Assembly (NCBI RefSeq): GCF_029029505.1
Contig: NZ_JAKJSD010000004.1
Coordinates: 186,001 to 250,000 of the forward strand
Reading direction: 5' to 3'
DNA: 64,000 nucleotides
DNA from: Ancylomarina sp. DW003
Lineage (GTDB): Bacteria > Bacteroidota > Bacteroidia > Bacteroidales > Marinifilaceae
In this document: positions 44,153-54,280 of the stretch, piece after piece
Layout of the letters: the number at the start of each line of letters is the position of its first letter
Position numbering within the stretch: position 1 is the stretch's first letter
Program-made: the position numbers and the translations under genes
The notes under the pieces: generated by a model
Databases searched by the model: none
Seen by the model: only the letters and a program-made list of their open reading frames with translations
What the model was told of the DNA's origin: nothing

Positions 44153-44158
44153 TTTAAT

Positions 44159-45277
44159 ATGAAAAAGCGAATACTATATATAGGGATGGGTGATCAACCT
44201 TTTGTGAGCACTCTAATACAAAAAATGCACAAGAAATACTCAAATGAGTATGATTTTGATATAGTTTCCTTCTCGAATTCTGTAGATAATGAGAGTTGCT
44301 ACAACAATATTAAATTGATAAATACTAGGCAAACTATTTTGTCTCGGTTTGCCATTTATGTCATCTTTGTCTATGTTTGGAAATTGTTCAGTTTTATAGT
44401 GAAAGCTAAAAAATATGATTATTGTCATATTCAATATGTGAATTGGTTTTATGTGGTGATTATGCCCTTTTTGAAAAGAAAGTCTAATAAAATTATTTTA
44501 ACTTTTTGGGGGAGTGATTTTATGAGAAAGCCTAAGGAAGGACCATTGAGAAGGATTGCTAAATATTCAGATATTATAACTGTTACTAATCCTGTTGTAA
44601 CAGAGGATCTTGCAAGAATTATTTTGGTGAATAAAAATGATATTCAAGCATTCCCATATGGTTTAATTATTCTAGATAGTATTGATTCTATTGAAGAAGA
44701 TCATATAAATCATTTTAAGCGGAAATTCGGAATACCTCATAGTGCAATAATTGTAACATGTGGCACTAATGATTCGTCATCGCAACAACATAATTATATT
44801 ATTAAGGCTGTAAATAAAATAAAAGAGAATTCTGATGTAGAACTCTTTTTTTTATTCCCAATGACATATCGAGCAGATATGGATTATCTGGAGAAAATTA
44901 AAGGACTGTTGAGAAATTCAGATCTTAATCATTTATTACTTGAAGGTTTTCTGTCGAATCAGGATTTAGCATGTCTCAGAAGATCTTCAGATATTTTAAT
45001 ACAAATTCAAAAAAATGATCTGTTAAGTGGAGCTATGTTAGAGCATTTGTATGCAAATAATATTGTAGTTACTGGCAATTGGTTACCATATTCTTGTTTA
45101 TATGAAAAGGGAGTGCAGATGCTAAAAATTGATAATGTTAATGAACTGGAAAGTGTAATAACGCAAGGATTAGAATTATTAAAGGAAAACAAGAGAAATG
45201 AAGTTAATAGGGATGTTGTTAAATCAATGTTTTCGTGGGATGATAACTTATCAAATTGGAAGAATTTATATAACTAA
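44159..45277 (+). CDS. GT-B type glycosyltransferase
   Basis: 372 residues. T-F-W-G-S-D-F near residue 118 and, in the C-terminal half, Y-L-E-K-I-K-G-L-L-R, L-E-G-F-L-S-N-Q-D-L-A and M-L-E-H-L-Y-A-N-N are those of GT4-like or DUF1972-like two-domain glycosyltransferases. Sugar specificity cannot be told. Start 6 nt after the wzx stop. Confidence 0.75.
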   Translation: MKKRILYIGMGDQPFVSTLIQKMHKKYSNEYDFDIVSFSNSVDNESCYNNIKLINTRQTILSRFAIYVIFVYVWKLFSFIVKAKKYDYCHIQYVNWFYVVIMPFLKRKSNKIILTFWGSDFMRKPKEGPLRRIAKYSDIITVTNPVVTEDLARIILVNKNDIQAFPYGLIILDSIDSIEEDHINHFKRKFGIPHSAIIVTCGTNDSSSQQHNYIIKAVNKIKENSDVELFFLFPMTYRADMDYLEKIKGLLRNSDLNHLLLEGFLSNQDLACLRRSSDILIQIQKNDLLSGAMLEHLYANNIVVTGNWLPYSCLYEKGVQMLKIDNVNELESVITQGLELLKENKRNEVNRDVVKSMFSWDDNLSNWKNLYN

Positions 45278-45282
45278 ACAAA

Positions 45283-46254
45283 GTGGAGATTAAATATATT
45301 CAATATAAGTGGTGTGAGAAGCACTCAATTTTTGCATCTGAGCAATATTTGAAATCAATTAGTGATAATTATGGTTGGATAGGAGCATATGATAATTCAC
45401 AAGAATTAATATGTGTTTATCCATTTATTAGAAAACGATTCGGTTTTATAAATTACATTTATACTCCGTCAGAATTGATTGTATTGTCTGAAAAATTTGA
45501 ATGTGACTTATTTTTTAAAGAACTGATTTCGTTCTTAAAAAAAGATAGGATTAGTTTTATTCTTCAACAACCTCCTCAGGCAGTTTCTTCATATAGACCA
45601 AGTGGTTCTGAAAATGTAAAGTTTGGAACATATAAAATTGATCTCTTACAAAGTGAAGAAGATTTGTGGGGAAAATTACACAGTAAGCACAGGAATGTTA
45701 TTAGAAATGCTGAAAAAAAAGGCATAGAGGTAAAAATTGTTAATGGAGAATATCAAACTCTTTATTCATTGTTGGCTTCCACAATGCAACGTTCAAATAT
45801 GACTTTTTTAAGTAGGGAGCAGTTTGGGACGTACATGGATAATATGAAAGGAAAACAAATTAGTTTCATTGCTTATAAGGATGGTATGCCACAAGGTTGT
45901 GCTATTTTACCTTATAGTAAAGAAAGTGCGTACTATTCTTACGGTGGCAGTATCTCTAAGCCTATAACTGGCGCAATGAACTACTTACATTGGAAAGCCA
46001 TTTTACATTTTAAATCAATTGGAGTGTGTTATTATGACTTTGTTGGAGCAAGGGTAAACCCAAAACCAGGTTCAAAATTAGAAGGTATACAAAGGTTTAA
46101 AGTACGTTTTGGAGGGGATTTTCATTTGGGTTGTTTATGGCGATTTCCGATTAACAGGTTTCACTATAGAATTTATCGCTTTCTTTTAATGATTAAGAAA
46201 AGACAGTTCAAAGAGTTCAAAGCTGATATAATTGATCAAGAAAAATCAAATTGA
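45283..46254 (+). CDS. FemAB/GNAT-like aminoacyl- or acyltransferase
   Basis: 323 residues from a GTG. L-H-S-K-H-R-N-V-I-R-N-A-E-K-K-G near residue 130 and the G-G-S-I-S-K-P-I-T-G segment near 225 fit the FemAB-related acetyltransferase (BioF2-like) family. Relatives in exopolysaccharide loci are thought to modify sugars with amino acids. With the ATP-grasp protein it supports an amino-acid or acyl decoration (inference). Overlaps or abuts the next gene. Confidence 0.72.
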   Translation: MEIKYIQYKWCEKHSIFASEQYLKSISDNYGWIGAYDNSQELICVYPFIRKRFGFINYIYTPSELIVLSEKFECDLFFKELISFLKKDRISFILQQPPQAVSSYRPSGSENVKFGTYKIDLLQSEEDLWGKLHSKHRNVIRNAEKKGIEVKIVNGEYQTLYSLLASTMQRSNMTFLSREQFGTYMDNMKGKQISFIAYKDGMPQGCAILPYSKESAYYSYGGSISKPITGAMNYLHWKAILHFKSIGVCYYDFVGARVNPKPGSKLEGIQRFKVRFGGDFHLGCLWRFPINRFHYRIYRFLLMIKKRQFKEFKADIIDQEKSN

Positions 46255-46259
46255 AAGGC

Positions 46260-47255
46260 ATGAGACGTAATTATAAAAAAGTGTTTTTAACGTTTGATTA
46301 TGAGATGTTTTTAGGCGCTAATTCAGGGACGGTTGAGAATTGTATTTTGAAGCCTACAGAGATGCTGATAGAATCGTTTATAGAGCATAATATAAAAGGT
46401 ACTTTTTTTGTTGATACTTTATTTATTGAAAGATTAGCGAATGAAAATGAGAAGACCAAGTTAGAAGCTGAAATGATAAATAAACAATTAAAGAAGCTTG
46501 TGGAACTTGGTAGCAGAATTGAACTACATTTACATCCACATTGGTTAGATGCTAATTATTTGGATGGAAAATGGAGCTTTCCGAATTACGATAGATATAG
46601 ATTGCATTCCCTGAGTCCGGAGGAGCTTGATAATTCTTTTGAAAGTGGTATAAATTATTTAAATTCTATTGGACGTTCAGTTAAACCGGACTATCAAGTA
46701 CTAGCATTTCGAGCAGGTGGATTGTGTATTCAACCTTTTAGTTTCGTTAAGCATGTCTTTAAAAAATATGGCATAAAAATAGATAGTTCAGTAATTCCAT
46801 TAAAAGCAGTTAAAGGAGAAGGACATGCATATGATTACTCTAAAGTGAGTGAAAGTCAAATTTATAGGTTTGATGATGACGTCTGCAATAAAAGTAGCAC
46901 GGGGCCGTTTTTAGAAGTTCCATTGACCTTAGTCAAAAAAAGTTTTTTTGATAAGTTATTAGAGAAGGTGTATAAAAAATACTTCTATACTATATATGGA
47001 GATGGTCAGGGTATGAATCCAAAAAATGCTAGTTTTACGACTACATGGAAAAATCGTTTTAATAAAAAGTTTACTGAGCACCTTACTATGGATTCTACCA
47101 ATCATATTTCTTTTAACAGGTCAATTAGTAAGGTTCGGGATAAAGAACTTGTTTTAATGTGTCACCCAAAGTTTTTATCTTTCCATGTTCCTAGAATGAT
47201 TAGAAACATGGTAAGAAGAGGGTATGGGTTTTATACATTGGATGAACTTTTATGA
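46260..47255 (+). CDS. polysaccharide deacetylase-like protein
   Basis: 331 residues from the ATG at 46260 (a TTG at 46251 is the other choice). L-T-F-D-Y-E-M near residue 13 replaces the usual T-F-D-D, and E-L-H-L-H-P-H-W near 90 gives the metal-binding His residues; G-T-F-F-V-D and F-R-A-G-G-L fit carbohydrate esterase family 4. No signal peptide, so it would act in the cytoplasm on a lipid-linked or nucleotide sugar, or be a non-classical member. Confidence 0.75.
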   Translation: MRRNYKKVFLTFDYEMFLGANSGTVENCILKPTEMLIESFIEHNIKGTFFVDTLFIERLANENEKTKLEAEMINKQLKKLVELGSRIELHLHPHWLDANYLDGKWSFPNYDRYRLHSLSPEELDNSFESGINYLNSIGRSVKPDYQVLAFRAGGLCIQPFSFVKHVFKKYGIKIDSSVIPLKAVKGEGHAYDYSKVSESQIYRFDDDVCNKSSTGPFLEVPLTLVKKSFFDKLLEKVYKKYFYTIYGDGQGMNPKNASFTTTWKNRFNKKFTEHLTMDSTNHISFNRSISKVRDKELVLMCHPKFLSFHVPRMIRNMVRRGYGFYTLDELL

Positions 47256-48655
47256 TGCAGAATTTTTTTCAAAACGAACTATTAGGAATAATACTTCCGT
47301 TACTATTTTATAGTTATATTCTCTTAATTAGCCTATTAAGAGGAAAACTATATATCTCCAAATTTGAAGGGAAATATTTATTTTATCCTTTATGTATATT
47401 TATCTTGGTTGGAGGTGTATATGTCTGTAATATATCTATTTTTTATGATTGCCAATCCTTAAGTTATGGTAGTGATTCAAGTTATTTTGAATCTATTCTA
47501 TTGAGTATTCAAAAAGACGGATTAGTATCAACTACATTTAATAACTTCCTAGGAGAAAATAAGTTTTTGGCAATCTACTTAAATTCAATATTTTACAGAT
47601 GTTTCGATGGGCAAATTGTTCCAGCGTTATTTGTTTTTCTATTTAATCTTATTATCCACTTTTTGAGTGTAATAAATTTGTTCTTTATTTATAATAAGTT
47701 ATTAAAGAATGGGAAAGCTATCAACTCTAATAAGATTATTTTTTCCGTCCTCATATCTTATAATGTTATAGCATTATTGATGATTTTCTCCTTTTTACGT
47801 GGTGTGTATATATTGTTTTTTATAACTGAAATTATATATCTTATTTTTTATAGAGAAAAAAGTCATTATAAGTTACTCGCTGTTATCCTTGTTATTGGTT
47901 TATTTTACCTCAAAGGCTTTTATGCATTTATACTTAGCCTGTTTTTAATATTTAATATTTTAATGTCAAAAAGAGTAAAGGATAAGTTGCTGCAATTATC
48001 CTTATTTAAGCTTGTTGTGCTTGGAGGTGTGTTTCTGATTGTTGTTTTTATGGCTTTGCAAGAACATTTAAAAATAATGCTTTCAAAAATGCTAATCTTA
48101 GTAGGGAATGACTATCAGAATATGATGAAATATGGTTCTGATGTGCTGAAAGAGGAGGATTTTTATTCAGGGGATTTGTCGCTAAGAACTTTAATTCAAA
48201 TGTTTATCCGAAGAGGAATTAGTGGTACTATTAGGTTTATTCTAACGCCTGTGTTTAGTACTTATTTAGTTGATTTTACGTTCATTAAAACTGTCTCATC
48301 TCATTATTATTTTGGTATAGAATCTAAAGTGCTAGTTTTACTCCATTCGTTGGGAAAAAATTTCATTATTTTTCCTGCATTTGTCTCAAGTCTGTTTACG
48401 TTAAAAAAGAGAGTCAGGCAAGAGGTAAGTCCCAACTTAATAGTGATGTATCTGATAGTTTGTTTAATCTTTGGGACTATGTTAATATATGGGGTAAAGT
48501 TTTTTGGAAATAGACATTTTAAAATTGATTACGTATTTGATATGCTTATGTTGCTTTTCGCTTTTTCTTACCCAATCAGCAAGAAAGCTTTTGTGACTGG
48601 TGTATTTGTAATGGTAACAATAAACATATTAATGGTATTGAAGTATACTATTTAA
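47252..48655 (+). CDS. polytopic membrane protein, Wzy polymerase candidate
   Basis: 467 residues with about 11-12 hydrophobic helices and a large periplasmic loop in the C-terminal half (about residues 265-340, with Y-G-S-D-V-L-K and R-R-G-I-S-G-T). This is the general topology of Wzy O-antigen/capsule polymerases, which share little sequence. It is the only candidate in the locus for that role. Its ATG overlaps the previous stop (ATGA at 47252). Confidence 0.65.
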   Translation: MMQNFFQNELLGIILPLLFYSYILLISLLRGKLYISKFEGKYLFYPLCIFILVGGVYVCNISIFYDCQSLSYGSDSSYFESILLSIQKDGLVSTTFNNFLGENKFLAIYLNSIFYRCFDGQIVPALFVFLFNLIIHFLSVINLFFIYNKLLKNGKAINSNKIIFSVLISYNVIALLMIFSFLRGVYILFFITEIIYLIFYREKSHYKLLAVILVIGLFYLKGFYAFILSLFLIFNILMSKRVKDKLLQLSLFKLVVLGGVFLIVVFMALQEHLKIMLSKMLILVGNDYQNMMKYGSDVLKEEDFYSGDLSLRTLIQMFIRRGISGTIRFILTPVFSTYLVDFTFIKTVSSHYYFGIESKVLVLLHSLGKNFIIFPAFVSSLFTLKKRVRQEVSPNLIVMYLIVCLIFGTMLIYGVKFFGNRHFKIDYVFDMLMLLFAFSYPISKKAFVTGVFVMVTINILMVLKYTI

Positions 48656-48666
48656 GAAAGTTAAAT

Positions 48667-49707
48667 ATGAAATTTAAAAAAGTTATAATTGTTCCTGGAT
48701 TTATTTCAGAAGGAATATTTAGTTCACAAGTTATTCCAATATATAAATATTCAAAAAGGAAAGAAAAAACCTGTTTGGTTATACAGGATAATTCACCATT
48801 TCATCATTTAAAAGATATATTAGATACTGAAGATGTCATTAAGTATTCTGAACTAAAACCTGTGTTAAGGCATACTGAATTGGTTTATGTAAGAGATGTT
48901 TTTACATTTTTCAAATTGTTTGTTTTGAGAATCCTAATGTCATACAAGTTCGAAATATTTTATGATTTTAGAGGTTTAGTTTTTGCTGAGAGCTATATGA
49001 GAAACAAACGAATGTTGGTTAGGTTTTTGCTTAAATCAATGGAAGGTTTTGTTGCCAAAAAAGCTGACTATCTTGGTGCAGTCTCAAATAATTTGAAAAA
49101 GTTTATAAAAAATGAATTTACGGATCGGGATGTTTATGTAACCCCTTGCTGTATCACAAATGTCAATTCTTCTAAAGTAAATGTTGATGATAATATCGTT
49201 AAATTCGTATACCTAGGTGGGTTTAGTACCTGGCAGTGTACTGATCGAATTTTTTCGTATTATAAATCTATGGAAACGGAGATAGAATCAAGTATAACTA
49301 TTATAACACAGAACAAGGAGGAAGCCATTAAATCGGTTTCTAAATTTGGTATTAGGAACTATTCTATAAAATCTCTTTCTCAATCCGAAGTTTTGGAAGA
49401 ACTTTCCAATTATCATTTTGGCTTTTTAATTCGTGAAGATGATATTGTAAATAAAGTAGCATCTCCTGTTAAGTTTCTGGAATATACCTCAAATGGTGTT
49501 ATCCCTATAATAACTGAATTTGTTGGTGACTATAGTGATCTTATCAAAGAAAATGAATTGGGTATTATTGTTAATGAAACTACACTTGAAGTAGATGTTA
49601 TTAAGCAAATGCTCAAAAAGAATGATGTTAGAGAAAAACTTATAAGGTTTTCGCGTAATTTCCAATGGGATAGCTATCTAAAAAAACACCCTTTTATTGC
49701 AAATTAA
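48667..49707 (+). CDS. glycosyltransferase (GT4-like)
   Basis: 346 residues. F-Y-D-F-R-G near residue 98, a central V-Y-L-G-G-F-S-T-W motif near 181, and the C-terminal K-F-L-E-Y-T-S-N-G-V-I-P-I near 275 (the E-x7-E-type nucleotide-sugar site of GT-B enzymes) support a GT4-like transferase. Specificity unknown. Twelve nt after the Wzy candidate. Confidence 0.75.
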   Translation: MKFKKVIIVPGFISEGIFSSQVIPIYKYSKRKEKTCLVIQDNSPFHHLKDILDTEDVIKYSELKPVLRHTELVYVRDVFTFFKLFVLRILMSYKFEIFYDFRGLVFAESYMRNKRMLVRFLLKSMEGFVAKKADYLGAVSNNLKKFIKNEFTDRDVYVTPCCITNVNSSKVNVDDNIVKFVYLGGFSTWQCTDRIFSYYKSMETEIESSITIITQNKEEAIKSVSKFGIRNYSIKSLSQSEVLEELSNYHFGFLIREDDIVNKVASPVKFLEYTSNGVIPIITEFVGDYSDLIKENELGIIVNETTLEVDVIKQMLKKNDVREKLIRFSRNFQWDSYLKKHPFIAN

Positions 49708-49709
49708 CT

Positions 49710-50663
49710 ATGATTAATAAAGTTTTGATTATTGGTAAGATTCCCCCTCCGATTGGAGGTGTAACTATACATGTAAAGCGTCTAGTATCAGGTTTAAATG
49801 ACGAAAATATAAATGTAGATTATTTTAATTTAGTAAATCCATCTTTTGTTAAATTGATAATATCTATTGCAAAAAATAAATTAGTCCACTGTCATTCAAA
49901 TAACAGACATTTATTATTTTTTGTAAGCGTACTTTGTAAAATATTATCTAATAAGTTAATAATAACAATACATGGTAATGTGAATTCTAGAGGGAAGTGG
50001 CAATCTCTCTCTGAAAAACTAGCATTAAAATTGTGCTACAAACCATTAGTGTTAAATGATCAAAGTTTTGAACTGGCTATGAGGCTAAATCATAGAACTG
50101 AGGTAGTATCTAGCTTTCTACCTCCCAGTAGTAAGGAAAGTGAGTTGAAGGATCATATTACCAAAAATGTATTAGAGTTTAAGAAGAACTTTAAAGTATT
50201 GTTTTCAACAAATGCTTCAAGTTATGCTCTTAGTCCTGATAATAAGGAAATATATGGAATACTAGATTTAATTAAAATATTCAAAAAGAGAGAGGAACTA
50301 GGGTTGATTGTTTCAGATCCTTCGGGGCAATACACTGCTATGTGCAAAGATTGCCCTTCTAATGTCTTATTCATTTCTGAACCTCATCCATTTTATGGGA
50401 TATTGAAATTATCAGATTGTTTTTTAAGAACAACTATTACAGATGGGGATTCCCTTTCGGTGAAAGAAGCTTTGGACTTGGGAACAGCTGTTATTGCTTC
50501 AGACTGTGTAAGCAGGCCTTTGGGGGTTATACTATATGAAACAGGTAATTTTGAAAAGTTAATCAATAAGATAGAAAAATTCGAAATAAAAGAAAGAAGT
50601 CAAAGTGCTCAGAATAATGGATTAAAAGATTTGATTAGAGTTTACCAAGAAGCAAGTTATTAA
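49710..50663 (+). CDS. glycosyltransferase (GT4-like)
   Basis: 317 residues, rather short. I-G-K-I-P-P-P-I-G-G-V-T-I-H at residues 8-21 is a typical N-terminal GT4 motif; H-G-N-V follows near 91, and near 250 S-V-K-E-A-L-D-L-G-T-A-V-I-A has the nucleotide-sugar Glu. The two-domain fold is complete though compact. Two nt after the previous stop. Confidence 0.78.
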   Translation: MINKVLIIGKIPPPIGGVTIHVKRLVSGLNDENINVDYFNLVNPSFVKLIISIAKNKLVHCHSNNRHLLFFVSVLCKILSNKLIITIHGNVNSRGKWQSLSEKLALKLCYKPLVLNDQSFELAMRLNHRTEVVSSFLPPSSKESELKDHITKNVLEFKKNFKVLFSTNASSYALSPDNKEIYGILDLIKIFKKREELGLIVSDPSGQYTAMCKDCPSNVLFISEPHPFYGILKLSDCFLRTTITDGDSLSVKEALDLGTAVIASDCVSRPLGVILYETGNFEKLINKIEKFEIKERSQSAQNNGLKDLIRVYQEASY

Positions 50664-50675
50664 AAGAAGAGTGAT

Positions 50676-51992
50676 ATGCTTGATAAAATTAAAGGATTAT
50701 ATCATCAGTTACCTAAGGAAAGGTTAAGGTTTTTACGCAATATACCTAATCGAATGTTGTATGGAAAATCATATAGTAAGACTATGATTTCCTATGATAA
50801 TAATATAATTAAGACGAATTTATTTGAAATATTGCAATATTCTAAGGCAAATACACACCATGGGAGAAAGTATATTCCTAAAAAATTCAATAAAAATGAT
50901 GTCTTTGGAGTGCTAAAGGATCTGCCATTTGTCACATCAAATGATATTTCTGAAAATATAGATTTTTATACTTCGAAAGAGTATAGTTCCTTAAATTCTT
51001 ACCAAACGTCAACTGGTGGTACAGGGCGGAATCCTACTCCTATATTATTGTCAAATGAAAGTTATGGTATCGAATGGGCGCACATGCATTCTATATGGGG
51101 TGAAGCAAATTATCGAAGAAAAAATTGTCCCAAGTTAACTTTAAGGGGGACTGTTATTAAAAATGGAAAATTATTCGAGTATAATCCTATATATAATGAA
51201 TATGTCGTAAATACCTATTTAATGTGTGCTAATAATATACATATTATTTTGGATCTAATTCGAAAATACAATATTAGGTACATTCATGGGTATCCGTCAT
51301 TGGTAAAAGAATTTACTTCATATTTGGAAACCATTGGAGAGAGTATAATATTAGATGCTGTATTTCTTGGAAGTGAAGGTATTTCCACTGCAGACAAGAG
51401 CGAGTTAGCTAATTTTTTTAAAGCGAAAATCATTTCTTGGTATGGTCAGACGGAAAAAATAATTTTGGCTTCAGACTGTTTAGGACATAATAAGTATAAA
51501 GTGTTTAGTTCGTATGGATATCCAAGCGTGACAGATAAAGATGAGTCGGGTTTTGGAGAGCTTATAGGAACAACGTTTGTAAATAAAGCATTGCCTTTGA
51601 TAAATTACAAAACGGGTGATTATGCAAGGGTTGAGGTCGAAGGAAACAATATTTATTTAACCGATGTACAAGGAAGGTGGGGTAAAGATTTTATATATGT
51701 TTCTCTAAATAAAAGGGTCCCAACATCATCAATTAATTTACATTCAAGTATTCAAAAAGAAATATTATTCTATCAGATCATACAAGATAAATTTGGAGAA
51801 GTAAATATTAAAATATTACTTAAAAAAGATACTAAGTTTACTAATGAAAGAATCATTGATATGTTTAAATCTGATTTTAAGGTTAAGCTAGCAGATTTTA
51901 CCGTTAGTTATGAAATAGTGTTAAACCCTGAAAGTATTGTAAGAAGTACTAGGGGAAAAATGATTATGTTGGTTCAAAATTTGTCTCTTTAA
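50676..51992 (+). CDS. CapK/PaaK-like adenylate-forming enzyme
   Basis: 438 residues, phenylacetate-CoA ligase-like fold. The ATP-binding S-T-G-G-T-G-R sits near residue 112; S-E-G-I-S near 230, W-Y-G-Q-T-E near 251 and K-T-G-D-Y-A near 315 are the other core motifs. Members in capsule loci (CapK) have no settled function; they may activate a carboxylic acid for transfer to the polymer. It ends the AT-rich internal block of the locus. Confidence 0.85.
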   Translation: MLDKIKGLYHQLPKERLRFLRNIPNRMLYGKSYSKTMISYDNNIIKTNLFEILQYSKANTHHGRKYIPKKFNKNDVFGVLKDLPFVTSNDISENIDFYTSKEYSSLNSYQTSTGGTGRNPTPILLSNESYGIEWAHMHSIWGEANYRRKNCPKLTLRGTVIKNGKLFEYNPIYNEYVVNTYLMCANNIHIILDLIRKYNIRYIHGYPSLVKEFTSYLETIGESIILDAVFLGSEGISTADKSELANFFKAKIISWYGQTEKIILASDCLGHNKYKVFSSYGYPSVTDKDESGFGELIGTTFVNKALPLINYKTGDYARVEVEGNNIYLTDVQGRWGKDFIYVSLNKRVPTSSINLHSSIQKEILFYQIIQDKFGEVNIKILLKKDTKFTNERIIDMFKSDFKVKLADFTVSYEIVLNPESIVRSTRGKMIMLVQNLSL

Positions 51993-52055
51993 TTAATTTT
52001 TAAGAACCAATTCCGTTAATTGAATCTAATTAGGCAAGAAAAAAATAAATAAGCA

Positions 52056-54173
52056 ATGAAACAAATCATCCAGGATCTAAAAAACGGAGATACCATATTG
52101 GCCGAAGTGCCGGCACCACAGGTAAAAGCTGGCCAGGTATTAATTGAAACCAGTAAAACATTGGTTTCCTTAGGAACGGAACGAATGCTAGTTGAATTTG
52201 GAAAGGCCAACTATCTTGATAAAGCCAGACAACAACCTGATAAGGTGAAGCAGGTGTTGGATAAAGTAAAGACTGATGGCTTAAAACCAACCGTAAATGT
52301 AGTATTTAATAAACTAGGTCAACCACTACCATTGGGGTATTGTAATGTTGGGAAAGTTGTTGCTGTTGGAAAAGGAGTAGAGGAGTTTCAGGTAGGTGAC
52401 CGCGTTGCATCTAACGGAAACCATGCAGAATACGTTTGTGTACCAAAGAATTTGGTGGTGAAAATTCCTGATAATGTTAGCGATGAAGAAGCTGCATTTA
52501 CTGTGATTGGTTCTATTGCTTTACAAGGAATTCGTTTGATCAACCCAACTTTTGGAGAAACCATTGTAGTTGTTGGATTGGGTTTGATTGGATTGGTTGG
52601 AGCACAATTGTTAAAAGCGAATGGATGTCGTGTAATTGGATTTGATTACGATACGCAAAAAGTTGAGATGGCGCGATCCTTTGGATTAGAAGCGTACAAC
52701 CCACAAGAAGGAAGTGATCCTGTAAAAACAGTATTGGATGCAACTAATGGAATAGGTGCTGATGGCGTTGTAATTACAGCTTCATCTAAAAGTGATGAAA
52801 TCATCCATGAAGCAGCTACCATGTCCCGTCAGAAAGGGCGTATTGTCTTGGTTGGGGTCATTGGTTTAAACATTCGCAGAGATGATTTCTTCAAAAAAGA
52901 ATTAACTTTTCAAGTTTCATGTTCTTATGGAGCAGGAAGGTATGATGTGGAATATGAGGATAAAGGAAATGATTACCCATTAGGCTATGTCAGATGGACA
53001 GAGAAAAGGAATTTTCAGGCTATTCTTCAAGCCTTGTCTTTAAAGCAGATTGATGTTCAGCCCTTAATCACGGAGCGTGTTCCCTTAGCAAGTTATAATG
53101 AGATATATGGGGATATGAGAAAAAGTGGTTCTATTGCCTCTATTCTAGAATATCCAGTAAAAAATGGAGAAATTGCTCACTCGGTTACCATCACAGAAAA
53201 GGCGCATGCCAATACAAATGGTGTCATTGGAATTATAGGGGCAGGTAATTTTACCTCTTCTACTATTATGCCCGCTTTAAAAGCGGCAAAAGCCAATGTG
53301 AAATATATGTGTAGTGCAGGAGGTCTGTCTTCTGCTACATTAGCTCAAAAGTATCAGGTAGATAAAGCGACAACTTCCTTTGAGGAAATTCTTGAAGATA
53401 AAGATGTGGATATGGTGATGATAACTACTCGTCATAATTTACACGCTTCAATGGCTACTCAGGCATTGAAGGCAGGCAAGCATGTGTTTGTTGAAAAACC
53501 ATTGGCTATGTCTTACGAGGAGTTGGAAGATATTGATCAACAAGCTAAGGAAACTGGAAAATCTGTTATGGTTGGCTTTAACAGGAGGTTTGCACCTTTG
53601 GCTGAGAAAATGAAGGCTGTTGCAGGTTCCGGTCCCAAAAATATTATTGCTACCATGAACGCCGGATTTATACCATCTGATGTCTGGATTCATGATATGG
53701 AAATAGGTGGAGGTCGTATTATCGGAGAGGCTTGTCATTATATGGATTTATGCAGCTTTTTGGCTGACAGTAAAATTAAGGCTGTTTGTATGAATGCGAT
53801 GGGGGAATCACCTGAAGAAAATACAGATAATGCTTCTATCTTATTGAAATATGAAAACGGAACTAATGCAGTAATCAATTATTTCGCAAATGGAAGTAAA
53901 GCGTATAGCAAGGAGCGAATTGAGTTATTCTCTCAGGAGAAAACACTAATTCTCGATAATTGGAGAACTCTAAAAGGATACGGAGTAAAAGGTTTTTCTA
54001 AGATGAAAACGACACAGGATAAAGGCCATGCTAAGCAGTTTGATCTTGTAAACAAATGGTTGTCGAATGGAGGAACGCCTTTGATTCCTCATAAGGATAT
54101 TATGAATACATCAAAGGCTGCAATTGCCGCCATCGAGTCCCTTAAAACTGGAGCTTGGGTTGAAATTAAATAA
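52056..54173 (+). CDS. two-domain oxidoreductase: MDR-type dehydrogenase fused to Gfo/Idh/MocA
   Basis: 705 residues. Residues 1-370 are a medium-chain (zinc-type) dehydrogenase with V-V-V-G-L-G-L-I-G-L-V-G near 170; residues about 385-705 are a Gfo/Idh/MocA domain with I-G-I-I-G-A-G-N-F near 392 and E-K-P-L-A-M-S near 475. In many Bacteroidota sugar loci this fused gene stands before a heparinase-like gene and a WbuB-like glycosyltransferase, exactly as here. The substrate is unknown, probably a nucleotide or polymer-bound sugar. Confidence 0.9.
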   Translation: MKQIIQDLKNGDTILAEVPAPQVKAGQVLIETSKTLVSLGTERMLVEFGKANYLDKARQQPDKVKQVLDKVKTDGLKPTVNVVFNKLGQPLPLGYCNVGKVVAVGKGVEEFQVGDRVASNGNHAEYVCVPKNLVVKIPDNVSDEEAAFTVIGSIALQGIRLINPTFGETIVVVGLGLIGLVGAQLLKANGCRVIGFDYDTQKVEMARSFGLEAYNPQEGSDPVKTVLDATNGIGADGVVITASSKSDEIIHEAATMSRQKGRIVLVGVIGLNIRRDDFFKKELTFQVSCSYGAGRYDVEYEDKGNDYPLGYVRWTEKRNFQAILQALSLKQIDVQPLITERVPLASYNEIYGDMRKSGSIASILEYPVKNGEIAHSVTITEKAHANTNGVIGIIGAGNFTSSTIMPALKAAKANVKYMCSAGGLSSATLAQKYQVDKATTSFEEILEDKDVDMVMITTRHNLHASMATQALKAGKHVFVEKPLAMSYEELEDIDQQAKETGKSVMVGFNRRFAPLAEKMKAVAGSGPKNIIATMNAGFIPSDVWIHDMEIGGGRIIGEACHYMDLCSFLADSKIKAVCMNAMGESPEENTDNASILLKYENGTNAVINYFANGSKAYSKERIELFSQEKTLILDNWRTLKGYGVKGFSKMKTTQDKGHAKQFDLVNKWLSNGGTPLIPHKDIMNTSKAAIAAIESLKTGAWVEIK

Positions 54174-54175
54174 AA

Positions 54176-54200
54176 AAAGGGGCATAGCCCCTTTCTTTTT
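54176..54200 (+). terminator. internal terminator-like hairpin
   Basis: AAAGGGGC (54176-54183), loop ATA, GCCCCTTT (54187-54194), then CTTTTTC. It starts 3 nt after the oxidoreductase stop, inside the locus, and may reduce transcription of the distal genes. Confidence 0.65.
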
Positions 54201-54280
54201 CTATCTTTTATGAGGGAAAAGATGTTTTTGTCTTCACAAGTGAAGTTTCTTGAATATATACCTATTAAAATAGCATAATT

